Source: Cheilinus undulatus (Eukaryota > Chordata > Actinopteri > Labriformes > Labridae). Taken from it: DNA of 64,000 nt. Within the stretch, counting starts at the first letter, position 1, and each line of letters opens with the position of its first letter. The position numbers were made by a program, and so were the translations under genes. Shown in pieces: positions 15,014 through 26,800 of this stretch. The DNA lies in contig NC_054869.1 of the NCBI RefSeq assembly GCF_018320785.1, positions 35,504,289-35,568,288 on the forward strand, written 5' to 3'. The notes under the pieces were generated by a model that saw nothing but the letters and a program-made list of their open reading frames with translations, was not told the origin of the DNA and searched no databases.

Positions 15014-16281
15014 ATAACTTTATACACAGCCTATCAAATGTCTGCTTACTGGCTGATACCAGAAAGTCAGAGCTAGAATGAATCCAAAGTGGACTCTAGG
15101 CTTATATAATGTCTGTTGGTCTAGTACTGTGCTCTTCTTTAACGCATGGGGGACTATTATAAATAATTTCGGCTTCAAGTGAGGGCTGAGTCATAGGAGA
15201 GAGACTGGGTATTTAAAACCCACCGGAAAACGCTCAGAATAGTTGATACTATAAGTGTATTCGTCCTCACTTCCTAATGACAATACTACACATCCGCATT
15301 AACGCCTTTCAAATTAATTATGCAGCTCTCTTAATCCGCCTAACAGAGAGAGCTGATGTGATTACAATTGCAAAATAAGTTGTCCATGTTTTGCACTTCC
15401 GACAAGGATTATGATTGCACGAGCTCTCGAAATAATTATACAAATATTCATTAGCACCTAGGTCGCTATGGAAGCCCACTTCCGTCAGGGAAAAAAGAAA
15501 GAAAGAAACGTTTATGTGGACAATTTAAGAAAATGTCCATTATACAAATAACGAGAAAAAAGTAATGGTTGTGACTTAAAAAAAAAAAAAATAGATAGTC
15601 TAATAACTATAACTTTCAGGGGTTTTTTTTACGTATATTTTGAGTTTTTGGGTCATAATTTTGACTAACTTTCTCAGACATTCATTGTTTTTTCTTTATC
15701 ATAGAATTATAACTATCATAATTATAATTTTCTTTAACAATTTTGACACGTATCTCACAATTATATCTTAGTATATCATTATTTAGAATTTTATGTCAAT
15801 TTCCACTTTCTGTCATATAATCACAACTATCACATACATTTGATTTTTTCATCTCATACTTTTGACTTTTTATGTTATAATTTTGAATTTTATCTCATAA
15901 TTATGACTTCTATATCATGATCATGATCGTCTTTTAAATAACTTTTAATTTTATCTTAGAATTTTGTCTTTTTTCTCATGCCTCTGTCTAACATTATTAG
16001 ACTTTTAATGTTTTGTCATAATTTCCATTTTCTGTCTTATGATAATAAAGCCTATTATCTACTAAATTTGACTGTTACCTGATAATTTGGGGTTTATTGC
16101 ATGATCACAACTTTATTTTAATTTTGAGTCAGTTTTTCTTTCATTTAAGGATGTTCTATGCCACAACTTCAACTTTCTGTCTCAATGTTATGATGTAATT
16201 TCTCATATCCTTACTTATTTTTCATCTTTTATAATTTAGACTCTTTTTCAAATACCATCTCGTCACCTCATAACTTAGATC

Positions 16282-16546
16282 ACTGGTTCCCAACCTGGGG
16301 TCTGCTCTGAGGCTGCTAAAATTTGATTTGCAAATATTGACTAAAACCATGATAAAGCAGTTATTAAGCATTTTATACAAAGGTGTTTTGATAAGAAAAG
16401 CATGCATAGGCCTTTTTTAGGGTTTTATCAGCGAAACAATTAAAATCGATGTTGATTTTCGGCAGCAGTGTGTCACTTTTTCTTCTTTCTTGGGTGCAAG
16501 GGGGGCACCGCTTTTCTTAAGTACATGTGAGGGTCTCCAAGGAAAA
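16282..16546. mobile_element. Short MITE-like insertion
   Basis: A 265-bp block of non-repeat sequence inside the T-rich tract. It starts 'tggttcccaacctggggtc' and ends '..gagggtctccaagg', the pattern of hAT-type non-autonomous elements common in fish. No coding capacity. The family is assigned from memory of its ends only. Confidence 0.45.
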
Positions 16547-16946
16547 ATAACTATCACATGATGTTTTGGTTTAACCTTATAGTGATGACTGTGTCTTATT
16601 TAACTTTTCATATAATATTTAGACTGCCAGCTCATGATTATGATTTACAATGTCATAATTAAGACTTTTTCTGCCATTTTGGCATTTAAGTTCATATGTT
16701 TTTACTTTTTACACATAATCATAATCATAACTATCATTTCTGTTACTATCACTTTTTTTTGCAATTTTGAATTTTGCTCAAATAATCTTGGCATCAATCT
16801 CATGATAATGACTTGATATACAATTATTTTCCATATTCCGAGTTTTTAAATATTTTTGAACTTGTATTTGACAATTTGCACTCTATTTCATATACCATCT
16901 TTTCACCTTATAATTTAGGTTTCCTAAAACATGTTTTCCTTTAATT

Positions 16947-16947
<1 letters not shown>

Positions 16948-16983
<36 letters not shown>
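16948..16983. repeat. (ATT)n microsatellite
   Basis: Twelve uninterrupted ATT units within the T-rich tract. Confidence 0.9.
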
Positions 16984-17075
16984 CTTAGAGCATTGTTTTT
17001 TAACCTTTGGACTCACTATCATGATTTGAACTTTTATCCTATAACATATTTAGACTTTTTTTTTTTTACTTTTTA

Positions 17076-18633
17076 CACCACTTTCCACATTATTAAGCAA
17101 ATGACATTTTTCTTTTGTTTTCTGAAATATTAATGCAAATGACAGTCAGAGTATTTTTCAAGTCATCAGCCGTTAGAGCATAATTCAAATGTTTTTGAAC
17201 AAACTTCATAATGATAACCATAATTTTTCTTTTAAATAAAAACCTAAAAATGTACTTTTCCACATTATTAAGCAGGCCACAGGTTTCAAGCAATGTGGGA
17301 AGAAAAAGGATCTCTCTGCTGCTGGAGAGTGTCAAATAGTGTAATGCCTTGGACAAGGAATGAAAACATTAGATATTTCATGAAAAATTAATCGTGATCA
17401 TCGTACTGTGAAGAAATTTGTGGCTGATTCAGAGCACAGACGGGTTCATGCAGATAAAGACATAATGAGGAAGGTTTCTAACAGACAAATTCATTGGATT
17501 GAGAGACCAGATTCTAAAATGCCATTACAAAGCAGCAAACAGGTATTTGAAGCTTCTGGTGCCTCTGGAGTCCCACCAACCTCAAGGTGTAGGATCCTCC
17601 AGAAGCTTGCAGTCGTGTATAAACCTACTATTTGGCCACCCGATTCAATACTCACAAGCAGAAATGGTTGCAGTGGGCCCAGAAATACATGAAGACTCAT
17701 TTTCAAACAGTCTTGTTGACTGATGAGTGCCGTGCAACCCTGGATGGTCCAGATGGATGAGTAGTGGATGGTTGGTGGATGGCCACCATGTCCCAATAAG
17801 GCTGTGACATCAGCAAGGAGGGAGCGGAGTCATGTTTGGGCCGGATTCATGAGGAGAGAGCTGGCAGGCCCCTTTTAGGGTCCCTGAAGGTGTGAAAATG
17901 ACCTCGGCAAAGTATGTAGAGTTTCTGACTGACCACTTTCCTCCATGGTAAAAAAGAAGAGCAGTTCCTTCTGTGGCAAAATTATCGTCATGCATGTCAA
18001 TGCACCATCTCATGCTGCAAAGAATACCTCTGTGTCATTGGCTGCTATGGGCAAAAAAGGAGAGAAACTCACGGTGTGGCCCCCATCCTCTCCTGACCTC
18101 AACCCTATTGAGAACCTTTGGAGCATCCTCAAGCTAAAGATCTATGAGGGTGGGAGGAAGTTCACATCAAAACAGCAGCTCTGGGAGGATATTCTGACAT
18201 CCTGCAAAGAAATTAATGCAGAAACTCTCTAAAAACTCACAAGTTCAAGGATGCAAGAATTGTGAAGGTGATATCAAAGAAGTGGTCTTTATGTTAACAT
18301 GTAACTTGGCCTGTTAAGATGTTTTTGATTGAAATAGCTTTGATTTAAGTAAAAGTGACCTCCTAATGCTGCAAACTCAATGAATGACCATTTTCAGTTC
18401 TTCAGAACCAAAAAAAAGTTTTAAAACTCTGTCATACTTAATAATGTGGAAAAGTGCATTTTGTTTTTTTGTTTTTTTTTTTTTAATATGGTTATCATTA
18501 TGAAGTTTGTTCAAAAACATTTGAATTATGCTCTAATGGCTGATGACTTGAAAAATACTCTGACTGTCATTTGCATTAATATTTCAGAAAACAAGAGAAA
18601 AATGTCATTTGCTTAATAATGTGGAAAGCGGTG
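17076..18633 (+). mobile_element. Nearly full-length Tc1-type transposon with IR/DR ends
   Basis: A 1,558-bp element flanked by TA target dinucleotides. The outer inverted repeats (about 146 bp, starting CACC[A/G]CTTTCCACATTAT) differ at only three positions by my reading. A second copy of the core motif TTTCCACATTATTAAG lies inside each repeat (near 17261 and 18444), the IR/DR arrangement of the Sleeping Beauty group. The transposase is broken: an N-terminal part from 17408, then frame changes, then a C-terminal part at 17945-18232 with SSPDLNPIENLW. In that part the usual QDNAP site reads HVNAP, so the second catalytic Asp is lost. It is an inactive copy, yet young judging by repeat identity. 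Confidence 0.9.
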
Positions 18634-19021
18634 TACTTACTATCTCATAATCATGTCTTTCTTATCTAATTATTCTTACTTGCTTTCTCGTAACTACATT
18701 TTTGTTTCATAATTCTGATTTTATTTTTTATGCCACCTTTTGACTTTCTCTCTTTGATTTTGACTTAGCCTATTTTCTCCTGATTTTGATTCTATCTCAT
18801 TATTTTTACTTACTCTCTCATGACTGTGACTGTATTTTGTTTTGGATTTTTTATAGTTTGGGATTTTATTCCCTTTTTTTATGACTCAAGACATTCATTT
18901 TTCTCACCATTGCTAATCTTTCATATATTTCCTCTTTTTTTTACGGGCGGAAATGGGTTTTCATAGTCCTCTCCTCTCTTATTTGCATAGGCGTTTGTTT
19001 TGTGAAGCGGGCTCTGCTGCA

Positions 19022-19727
19022 GGGGCGGGGGTGGCGGTGAGAGCGTCTGTAGCTGACGCAAAAGGAGAGGCTATTATATTTGCTTCCTGTAAAAAATGAT
19101 GCAAACAGCTGGGAGTTCTCTGTAGAAAAGAGTAGTTTAAAAAAACATTTTTTCCTTTACACTGCTTAAGACCAAAGATGGACTTGTATGGAAAGGTAAG
19201 ATGTATGTTTTTTATGAAATAAAAAGGAGCTGGTGTAGTGGGCGACTGTCTTGCTCTTGCATGAACAAAACGTACACCGCATTTTTGACTGTTGATTAGA
19301 CCCACAGCTGTTTTTCACAGTAAACTCACAGCTGTGAAGCGCTGCATGCTGAGTAATGTAGTCAGATATCTACTTTTTACACCATCCTCTGTCGCCGCGC
19401 TGATACGCGACAAAAAACTACAACCCCCATGTTTTATCGATGACCCCAACAACCTCTGGGCTGACGTCAGACCACACGCACCAAACGCACTTTCCCTTTT
19501 TGCTCGTGCTCATCTCCGCGAGCCAGCCTCGTCAGCGCAGGGGCGCGTGCCACAGCTGAAGCGAAGGGGACAGCTCCCAGGTGCTGAAAGTACTCGGCGC
19601 TCCAAAGAGAGAAAGAGAGAGACGCGGAGGGGGGAAGAGAATCAACGCCTGCATTAGACCCTCCAATAAAACGCGTATTCTGCACAACACGGGCACATAC
19701 AGATAGAGCGCCAGGCCTTCAACACAG
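19022..19727 (+). promoter_or_regulatory. rab3c: rab3c promoter region and probable non-coding first exon
   Basis: A GC-rich, CpG-bearing stretch in otherwise AT-rich DNA. It holds a GC box (19022-19030), a ZNF143/SBS2-type motif on the minus strand (19344-19362, ACTACATTACTCAGCATGC), a second similar motif on the plus strand (19417-19431) and a CRE palindrome TGACGTCA (19462-19469). A splice donor ACAG|GTTTGT follows at 19728. The exon would join the acceptor at 20835, which places the ATG exactly at the exon start, as in other Rab3 genes. The transcription start is not determined. Confidence 0.55.
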
Positions 19728-20835
19728 GTTTGTTCACGAAATGTCCTCAACGCGGTTGCTAGTTTCGTTTATTAACAGTAATATGGAAGAATTCCAGTCA
19801 GGAGATAAAATGACCTCCTGCCCAGAATTGCTCGGTTGATGATAGCTGGCATGCATCTCCCACTAAAAAACAATCGAGTGATTTTCGGTTATCTCCGTTT
19901 GTGTGAATGCCATGCAATAGCAGTGATGATTCAAAGAGGTCGTCCTTGCAAATACAGCCTCTGTTGAGTTTTTCTATTTCATACACGGAAGCGAAAAGCC
20001 CGTGCAGGATGGAGATCCGGCATCTTTTATAAAAGGAAAGGCTGTAAGGAGAGCCTGGCTGCTCGTGTTTGGCATGTAAGCGCAGTGGCTTTGTCAAAAC
20101 ATTCACCTTGGAGCAAAGATGACTCTGCTCATGTAATTTTGCTTCCAGTCCTCGTGTCCTCTTAGGTCGCTGACTGCTGACAGCTTGCACAGAAATACTC
20201 AAAATAGTGTCGATTAGTGGAAGCATTTCGATTCAACCATCATTTTAAAGGTGACAAGTACAGCACAGAATGCTTGCAGCTTTAACATGGGAGGTTCTAC
20301 TGCTGATGGGGATATTTTTTCAGAAAGGAAGCTGCAAAAGGATTTGTCAAATCGTTAAAGCACAAATGAAACTAAAGGGACTTGCCATTTTGTTCCAATG
20401 CTGCATAAATAAAAACCTAGTGTATACATATACTGAATGTGAGGCTTATCTGTCCTAATAACAGTGATTTAGTTTCATTAATTGTATTATTTTGAAGGAA
20501 AGCAAGCTCAGCTCTTTAGAATCCTGCTTATCTAATGCTCATCAATATAACAGCTTGCTCTGTTGGTCATGCTGGTTTGCCTGACACAGCCTTCTGTCAC
20601 CTCTGATCTAAGTGGCCTGTAGTACAGTAAGCTTTAAATGTAAATGTGCAATATTAAGCCCCTTTTACACCCCTCACTGTGCATGCAAACTATGTTTTAA
20701 ACACGCAGAAAGAGGCCTCATTGGTCCACATCTTCTATTCGTCACACATCAAAGCTTCACTCTAACTCAAGGTGAGCTTTTTCTGCAATCTGCTCAGCAT
20801 CTCTCTCTGTATGTTTTTTTTTTCTTCTTTTACAG
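19728..20835 (+). other. Presumed first intron of rab3c
   Basis: No coding exon recognised. A 142-codon open frame on the minus strand (19798-20226) has no family resemblance. The intron ends in a strong pyrimidine tract and ACAG at 20832-20835. Confidence 0.5.
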
Positions 20836-23800
20836 ATGGCTGCTACCCAGGATGTGAAAGGGAAGGGAGAGGGAGGGGACCAAAACTTCGACTACATGTT
20901 CAAGCTGCTGATCATCGGAAACAGCAGCGTGGGCAAGACGTCTTTCCTGTTCCGATACGCCGATGACGCCTTCACCTCGGCCTTCGTCAGCACAGTGGGC
21001 ATCGACTTCAAAGTGAAGACCGTGTACAAGAACGACAAGAGGATCAAGCTGCAGATCTGGGTATGAAATATTAAAATGCAAGCATTAAACATTTAGGAAG
21101 GAGCTACAAAATGTTTGATTCCTGACTGAGGCAGATGAAGGAAGATAGAGGGAAAAAGCTAGCACAGATTCTGTTCTGCTTACCTTGCACTTAATACTTT
21201 TATTGCATTTCCTTCCCACTTATAAGGCATCATACATTTTATATAACATCTAAAGGTGGTACTTTAGAGGTAAAAAACAGGCCATAGTTGTCTATCTTTC
21301 ATGTTCGTTTCTTTTGTCATGCAAACCTTGCTCAAATTTCTTTGAAACCCATTGAAAGTGGGGGCATTTGCATGTTGAAATGCACTCAAAGTCTCAAAGA
21401 AATCTGTTTCATGTTGTCCTCTAAGGTCTCCTAGAGGACTAAAGCTCCAAGGGGGAAGGGGCTCTTCAGTGATGCCCTCCCCCCTTGTTTCTCCTCCTCT
21501 CCTGCACTTACAGTCTTTGTGTTCCTGCTGACTGACTCCTGTCTCTATAATGCTGTCAATCATTGCCCAGAGCCCACCTTCTCCTGACCTCTGCCCATAT
21601 CTCTCTCTGCTGATCAATACATTTCAGGGACCATGACAGGCTGTTAGACAAAAAAGTCCTGCATGCACAGGATCACATATGTGCATTAATTCAATTTAAG
21701 TCAAGGGTTTGGCTCCCTAGACGGATCATGCTTACTTTGTATGCTTGAGCAGACTTTGCTTTCATGTCTTGTTTCAGATGGGCTTTGCTTCATGGTGCAT
21801 TTACTTCAACTGAAATATAGGATGTGCTTTTAAAGCCAATACTACATCTTTGTACATGCAGAATGACAGTACTGTTGTCATTTCAGCATCCAAAGTGGCC
21901 TGTTTGCTCATTTAGTGGTATTTATCACAACCCCACACTTGTTCTTGTCTAAGATCTTATTACCCCAATACAAGCCACATTCACATAAGTCTTAAAAGAT
22001 ATTACAAAAAAAAGTCAGGCCTGCATTGACTGTAATTGGTTAAAATAACTGCCAGTGCAGCAAAAAGAGTTGCTTGAAATTATCTCATTTTATCCAAAGA
22101 CTCTTGACAAGCAAATTTTGCTAATAACAAGCAATTAAAGCCTTATTTTTGTTCTAATATCTCTCAATAAGATGCTTATCTGGAATATACAGTGGACAGA
22201 GCTTAGAATTAGTGTAATGAGATATTTTGGGCAGGAAATTAGACAGCAGTGCTTGTCTAGCTGAGATTGCTCCTTCTTCTCTTTGCTTATACCACCTTGA
22301 GCATACCCGTTTTGGTCTCAGAAGCTAAGCAGGGTCAGGCCTGTAGTACTTGGATGGGATACCACCTTCAAAAAGCAGGTGCTGCAAGCTAAAGGGGCAG
22401 CTGTGGCTCTGTAGGTAGGGCTGGTCATCTCTCAACCCAAAGGCTGTGAGTGATTTGATCCCCAGCTCCACCTGTCACATGTTGACATGTCCTTAAGCAT
22501 GACACTTAATCCTAATTTGCTCCCATTGCTGCATTAGTGGCGTGTGACTGTTTACAAATGCGTATGAATGTGATAAGCTAATACCGATGGACACTACATA
22601 GCAGCCCTCTCCATCAGTGTGTGAATACGGAGTGAATAGGTGTGAATGGGTTAGTCCAAAAAGCAGTTTGCAATACAATATAAGACAATAGACAATATGT
22701 CCTCATTCTTAAAAGCAGGTGGTCCATTAACTGTGTGCTTCCTTATTTAAATAAAGCTGGAGGAAAGGCTGCTCTGTGTTGCCTTGCATTAACACTAGCA
22801 TTTAAGAATGGAGGCAGATGGAAGTCTCAACATCACTGACAGGGGACAAGTATGTGTTAGTTTGGCACACAGCAGGGAAGAACACTGAAGCAACACCTCC
22901 GAGTGAACGTGTGGGAAAGTAAAGACTGTCATGTGCTGTTTAATTAGGTGTTCATCTGAGCTGCTGGAGCAGATTGTCTTGTAATACCTCCGAGATAGTG
23001 AGAGGATGGATACATTAGACCTCCTCTTGTTACTTTCTCTCTAATCATGCTTGCTGTTCCTTTACAAAATGTCAGCTTTCCTTCAGAGGTTTTGCTCTCT
23101 ATTGTCATAATAGTTGTCTTTTGCAGCAATTAGCCATTCCCCTGGCGTTCGGTGTTTGCTAATCAAATAAAGAGGAAAACTAGATTTGAACAGTCAAATC
23201 AGTGGGTAATAGGGCTAATGTGTTTCTATCATTAGCAAAGATGTGCATATTCAGGAGGAAAAAGGATGCCGTTGTATCCATTTAATTGGCCTGTCTTTTT
23301 TAATTGGGTGCACTGAGAACCAAGACTTGTAGTTAGTGGCTGTTTAAGGTGATGGCTGTTCGCTAGTGTCATTATGCAATGAATCTGCTGGGAAATAAAC
23401 ACAATAAAAAAACATTTCAGGAGCTCTGGTTTAGCTCAGTTGGAAGAGCAACTGCCCACATACAGAGGCTAGAGTCCTTGATGCACTGGTTGCAGGATCG
23501 ATTCCCTATCCTGGAGCTGTTTGTTGCAAGTCTTCTCCCACTATCCTTACCCATACTTCATGTCTCTTTTCAGCTCTTCTTTCAAAATAAAGGGGAAAAA
23601 TCATCTTTAAAATATATTTCTCAAAAATGTTGGATACTCTACTCTGCATCTATTTCTCATAGAGCTATGCTGATATATGCAATTCATTAAAGCCATTACT
23701 GATAAACAGATGCAGGTCAGACCCAAACATCCATCATTAAAATGCACTTCAAAGTTTAAATGTTTCAGTATTTTTGAAGTTTGGTTGCTTGGAGAAGCTA

Positions 23801-26800
23801 GGCTATGCAGTATAGCAGATGAGTGTAGTTTATCAGCTTAATTTAGCAACTTTAAGGTAAAAATGGGCCAGAAAAAAGGTGTTGGTTCAATTATACACTA
23901 TATAAATTTTTTTTAACCTTTTTATTTTTCCCCCAGTTAGCCTCTGTGTTTGGCACTAGCTAGCTTCAGCTGCCGGCTACCAGAACAGCTGTTTAGTTCT
24001 GCGGGCTTTGTCCGAGGAAAGAGTAAGTTACATGGCTAAAGCTAGTTATTTCAGCTCAGTTTTCCACTTTGACAGCTGATGCAATGTTTTCATAAAGTTA
24101 ACATATCGTGCCGACTGTAGCTTGTCTCATTATCAGCCATTAGTGACAGTCATCAACTTACTTGAATGATAAATTTCCATTCAGCTCTTCTGGTTGGGGT
24201 TGGTTTCTCCAAGTTATCCTCGGAAAATTGTGGGTCCATGACACACCAACATTCAGTAAGGCAGGAAACTCTGGATGGGGAGCAATGCAGGCTGCAGGCA
24301 TCTGTAAGCCGCTATCCTCTGTCAGAAATGTCCTAAAGAAGTGAAGTCCAGGGTTGATTTTGACAGCTGTTTTAAATTTTACCCTTAGTCTTTTGATCAA
24401 ATTTATTTTATTTTTAGACACATTTTAGTCATTTCTAGCCTTTTGTTAGTAATTTCTACCCTTTTGAGTTCTAGTCTAGTTTTAGTCCATAAAAAGTCCT
24501 CTTATTATAGTCTTTACTTTTAGTCCAAGCATTTATTCTCTTGCCTAAATCTGGTACCAAGTCATGGTAGTGTGTTCTATACACCTGGGGTCCCAGCTTT
24601 CTACAGCTGAGAGGCAGAATAGCTACAGATGCATTGCTTTTTTTTTTTTTTTTACAGATTTACCCACAATGGACTTTTTGTCACTTTTATTCATCAAAGA
24701 TCTATTTTTGGCTATTTTTAGTCTAGGTTTTGTTTTGGAAAAAAAAAGACTGTCAACAAATTGATCATTGTTTTAGTCAACAGAATTAACACTGGTGAAG
24801 TCTCACTCATGACAACAGTAGCTCTCATGTACATGGGCTCACAGTTTCCACACCTACACCACCAGGTAGTTTGGAATCTCTCTGGCTAACCAGTCTCTAC
24901 TAAAGTTTCTCCCCCTTTTTCTTCCTGAGTCTCCATCTGTAAAAGTTCCTCTGTGGACTTGTTTTAGCTTAGTAGTTTGTTGTTTCCCCTGACGAACTCC
25001 ACAGACACAAACAGCTGTTTGGATGCACTGCAGCCGGTAGGCGCAGAGCAGTAGCCGGTAGCCGCAGTGCTAAACACAGAGGCTCTGGTGAAAAATAAAA
25101 CCATTCAAAAATGTTCAATATAGCATTTTCCTTAAACTTGCTAAATAACATGGAGAAAACTATAAACTAATCTATACGCGTCTGCATCTGCTGTATGGCA
25201 TAGCTTCTCTAAGCATGTCCTGTATGCTCACTGAAATCACTGGCAGCTAAAGGCACTACTATCGCCAAATATCTTACACAACTCAAATACAAAAATACAA
25301 AAATATCCCTTTCAGGAATGAGGATGAACAAAGAAAAAGACATCAGCTGCCTTAAAGGCCACAAACATATTTGCACACACAGCTGATTTTTACAGTCAAT
25401 TATTAATATTTCCATTTTAACCGATACCAATATCATGCCAGTAATATCTTGCATCACTTGAATGAATCCATCAAAAAATGTAGGCATACTCCTGCACACT
25501 TCATACATTGCACAAATGCATTGGCTGTACTTTGGTACCAAACCTTGTCGATGTATTAATGCTGTCTAAAAGATCTGCTGGACTTTGCCTATAATTTCAC
25601 AGGATTAAAAACAACAAATTAGTCCATTTTGGTTGCACAAGGCTTCTATTTTTGCTGCTGCTGCACAGACTAGACTGGCATCATATCAGAGCTTAAAAAG
25701 TCTAGTATCAAGGCAGACCTATTTCAGAATTCTCTCAGTTGTTATATTAAGTTGAAGTGAATGAAACCAAGCGTTACTGAGGAGAACTTGGTGAGAAATT
25801 GAATCTCACTTTCCTGAATGAAGAGGAGTTCAGGCGAGTGTCAGCCTGCACTCACTACAGCTCCACTTGAAGTAGTCAGCTGCTTCTTGGGATTGATTTC
25901 CGGAGGGCTGCAGACTACAAGCGAAAGTGTTTCGAGGAGCTCAGGTTCATGGGACTCAGCATCTTTTTTTCTGTCCTGCTCCGCCTTTTAAAGAGGAAAA
26001 TCGCCTGGAAATGCAGAGGTCATTGTCAGGCACTTAAGTCAAAATCAATAAGTTAATGACGTGTCAGAGACTAAGAAGTCACACAATGAAATGATAACAA
26101 AGTACAGATTGATTTGATCATTTGAATCATGACTTTGTGCAACCTTTAAAAGCATGTTATTGTGTGTTTGTTGCCACTATCTGCTGACGTTACATTAAAT
26201 TGCAGGTTTAATGTGCATTTTCAGAGTTGCTGTAATGTGACAAAGGTGCTATCAGTGGTTTGTGTGGATGCTCTGCAGAATGTGAGCTCTGTCTCAGTGG
26301 TGTGAAGGTCAGAGCTGTCCCCCGGCTATGACGCTGTTGCAGCCATGTGCAGAACGGCGATGAACACAATGACCGTGGCAAATATAAACCCGGTGCCGCC
26401 TGTCGGGGCTTCTGTTTAACGAGAGCCAAGTGGAGCAGCCAGAAGTCGTCCATCATGAGCCGCAGAACGCATGCGAACACACTTGTTGTGGGTGGGACAA
26501 AAGCGCAATAAACATGAAGATCAAACAGGAGGGACATTGCTGGAGTTTATTGTTATATAACTTATTACAGGGCAAACAAATCTACACATCTGTTAACAGC
26601 TGCAGAGGAAAAAACAACTCACTCTCCTCCTTCCTTTCATGCACACTTGCCACAGAGAGGCTTCATCTGTCTGTTTTGGGCCTTATTAGCATTTTCATTG
26701 ACATCCTGTAGCAAAGGGCTGTAGCGTGTGCCTGTTTCCAGGGTAATCTGTGTACAATGAACCACTCCTCGAATGCTGTGTAATCACTCCCTCGCTGTGT

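Larger units (their letters stand above)
15540..18950. repeat. T-rich degenerate tandem repeat tract
   Basis: Outside two insertions, the plus strand repeats loosely the theme TCATAATTTTGACTTTTTA (for example near 15650, 15860, 15890, 16010, 16640, 18650-18800), typical of old fish minisatellites. It is strongly T over A on this strand. It is interrupted at about 16282-16546 and by the Tc1 element at 17076-18633, and contains an (ATT)n run at 16948-16983. Confidence 0.7.

Noticed and set aside
17093-17356. 87-codon minus-strand frame
   Set aside because: Lies in the left inverted repeat of the Tc1 element.
19798-20226. 142-codon minus-strand frame before rab3c
   Set aside because: No family resemblance, no splice or promoter context, in a presumed intron.
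22285-22395. 5S rRNA gene
   Set aside because: Internal deletion, altered 3' end and no terminator T-run; retroposed copy.
23421-23505. Possible tRNA gene (box A and B present)
   Set aside because: Arms do not pair into a cloverleaf and the sequence continues as a SINE body; the same holds for 62091, 42556 and 51108.
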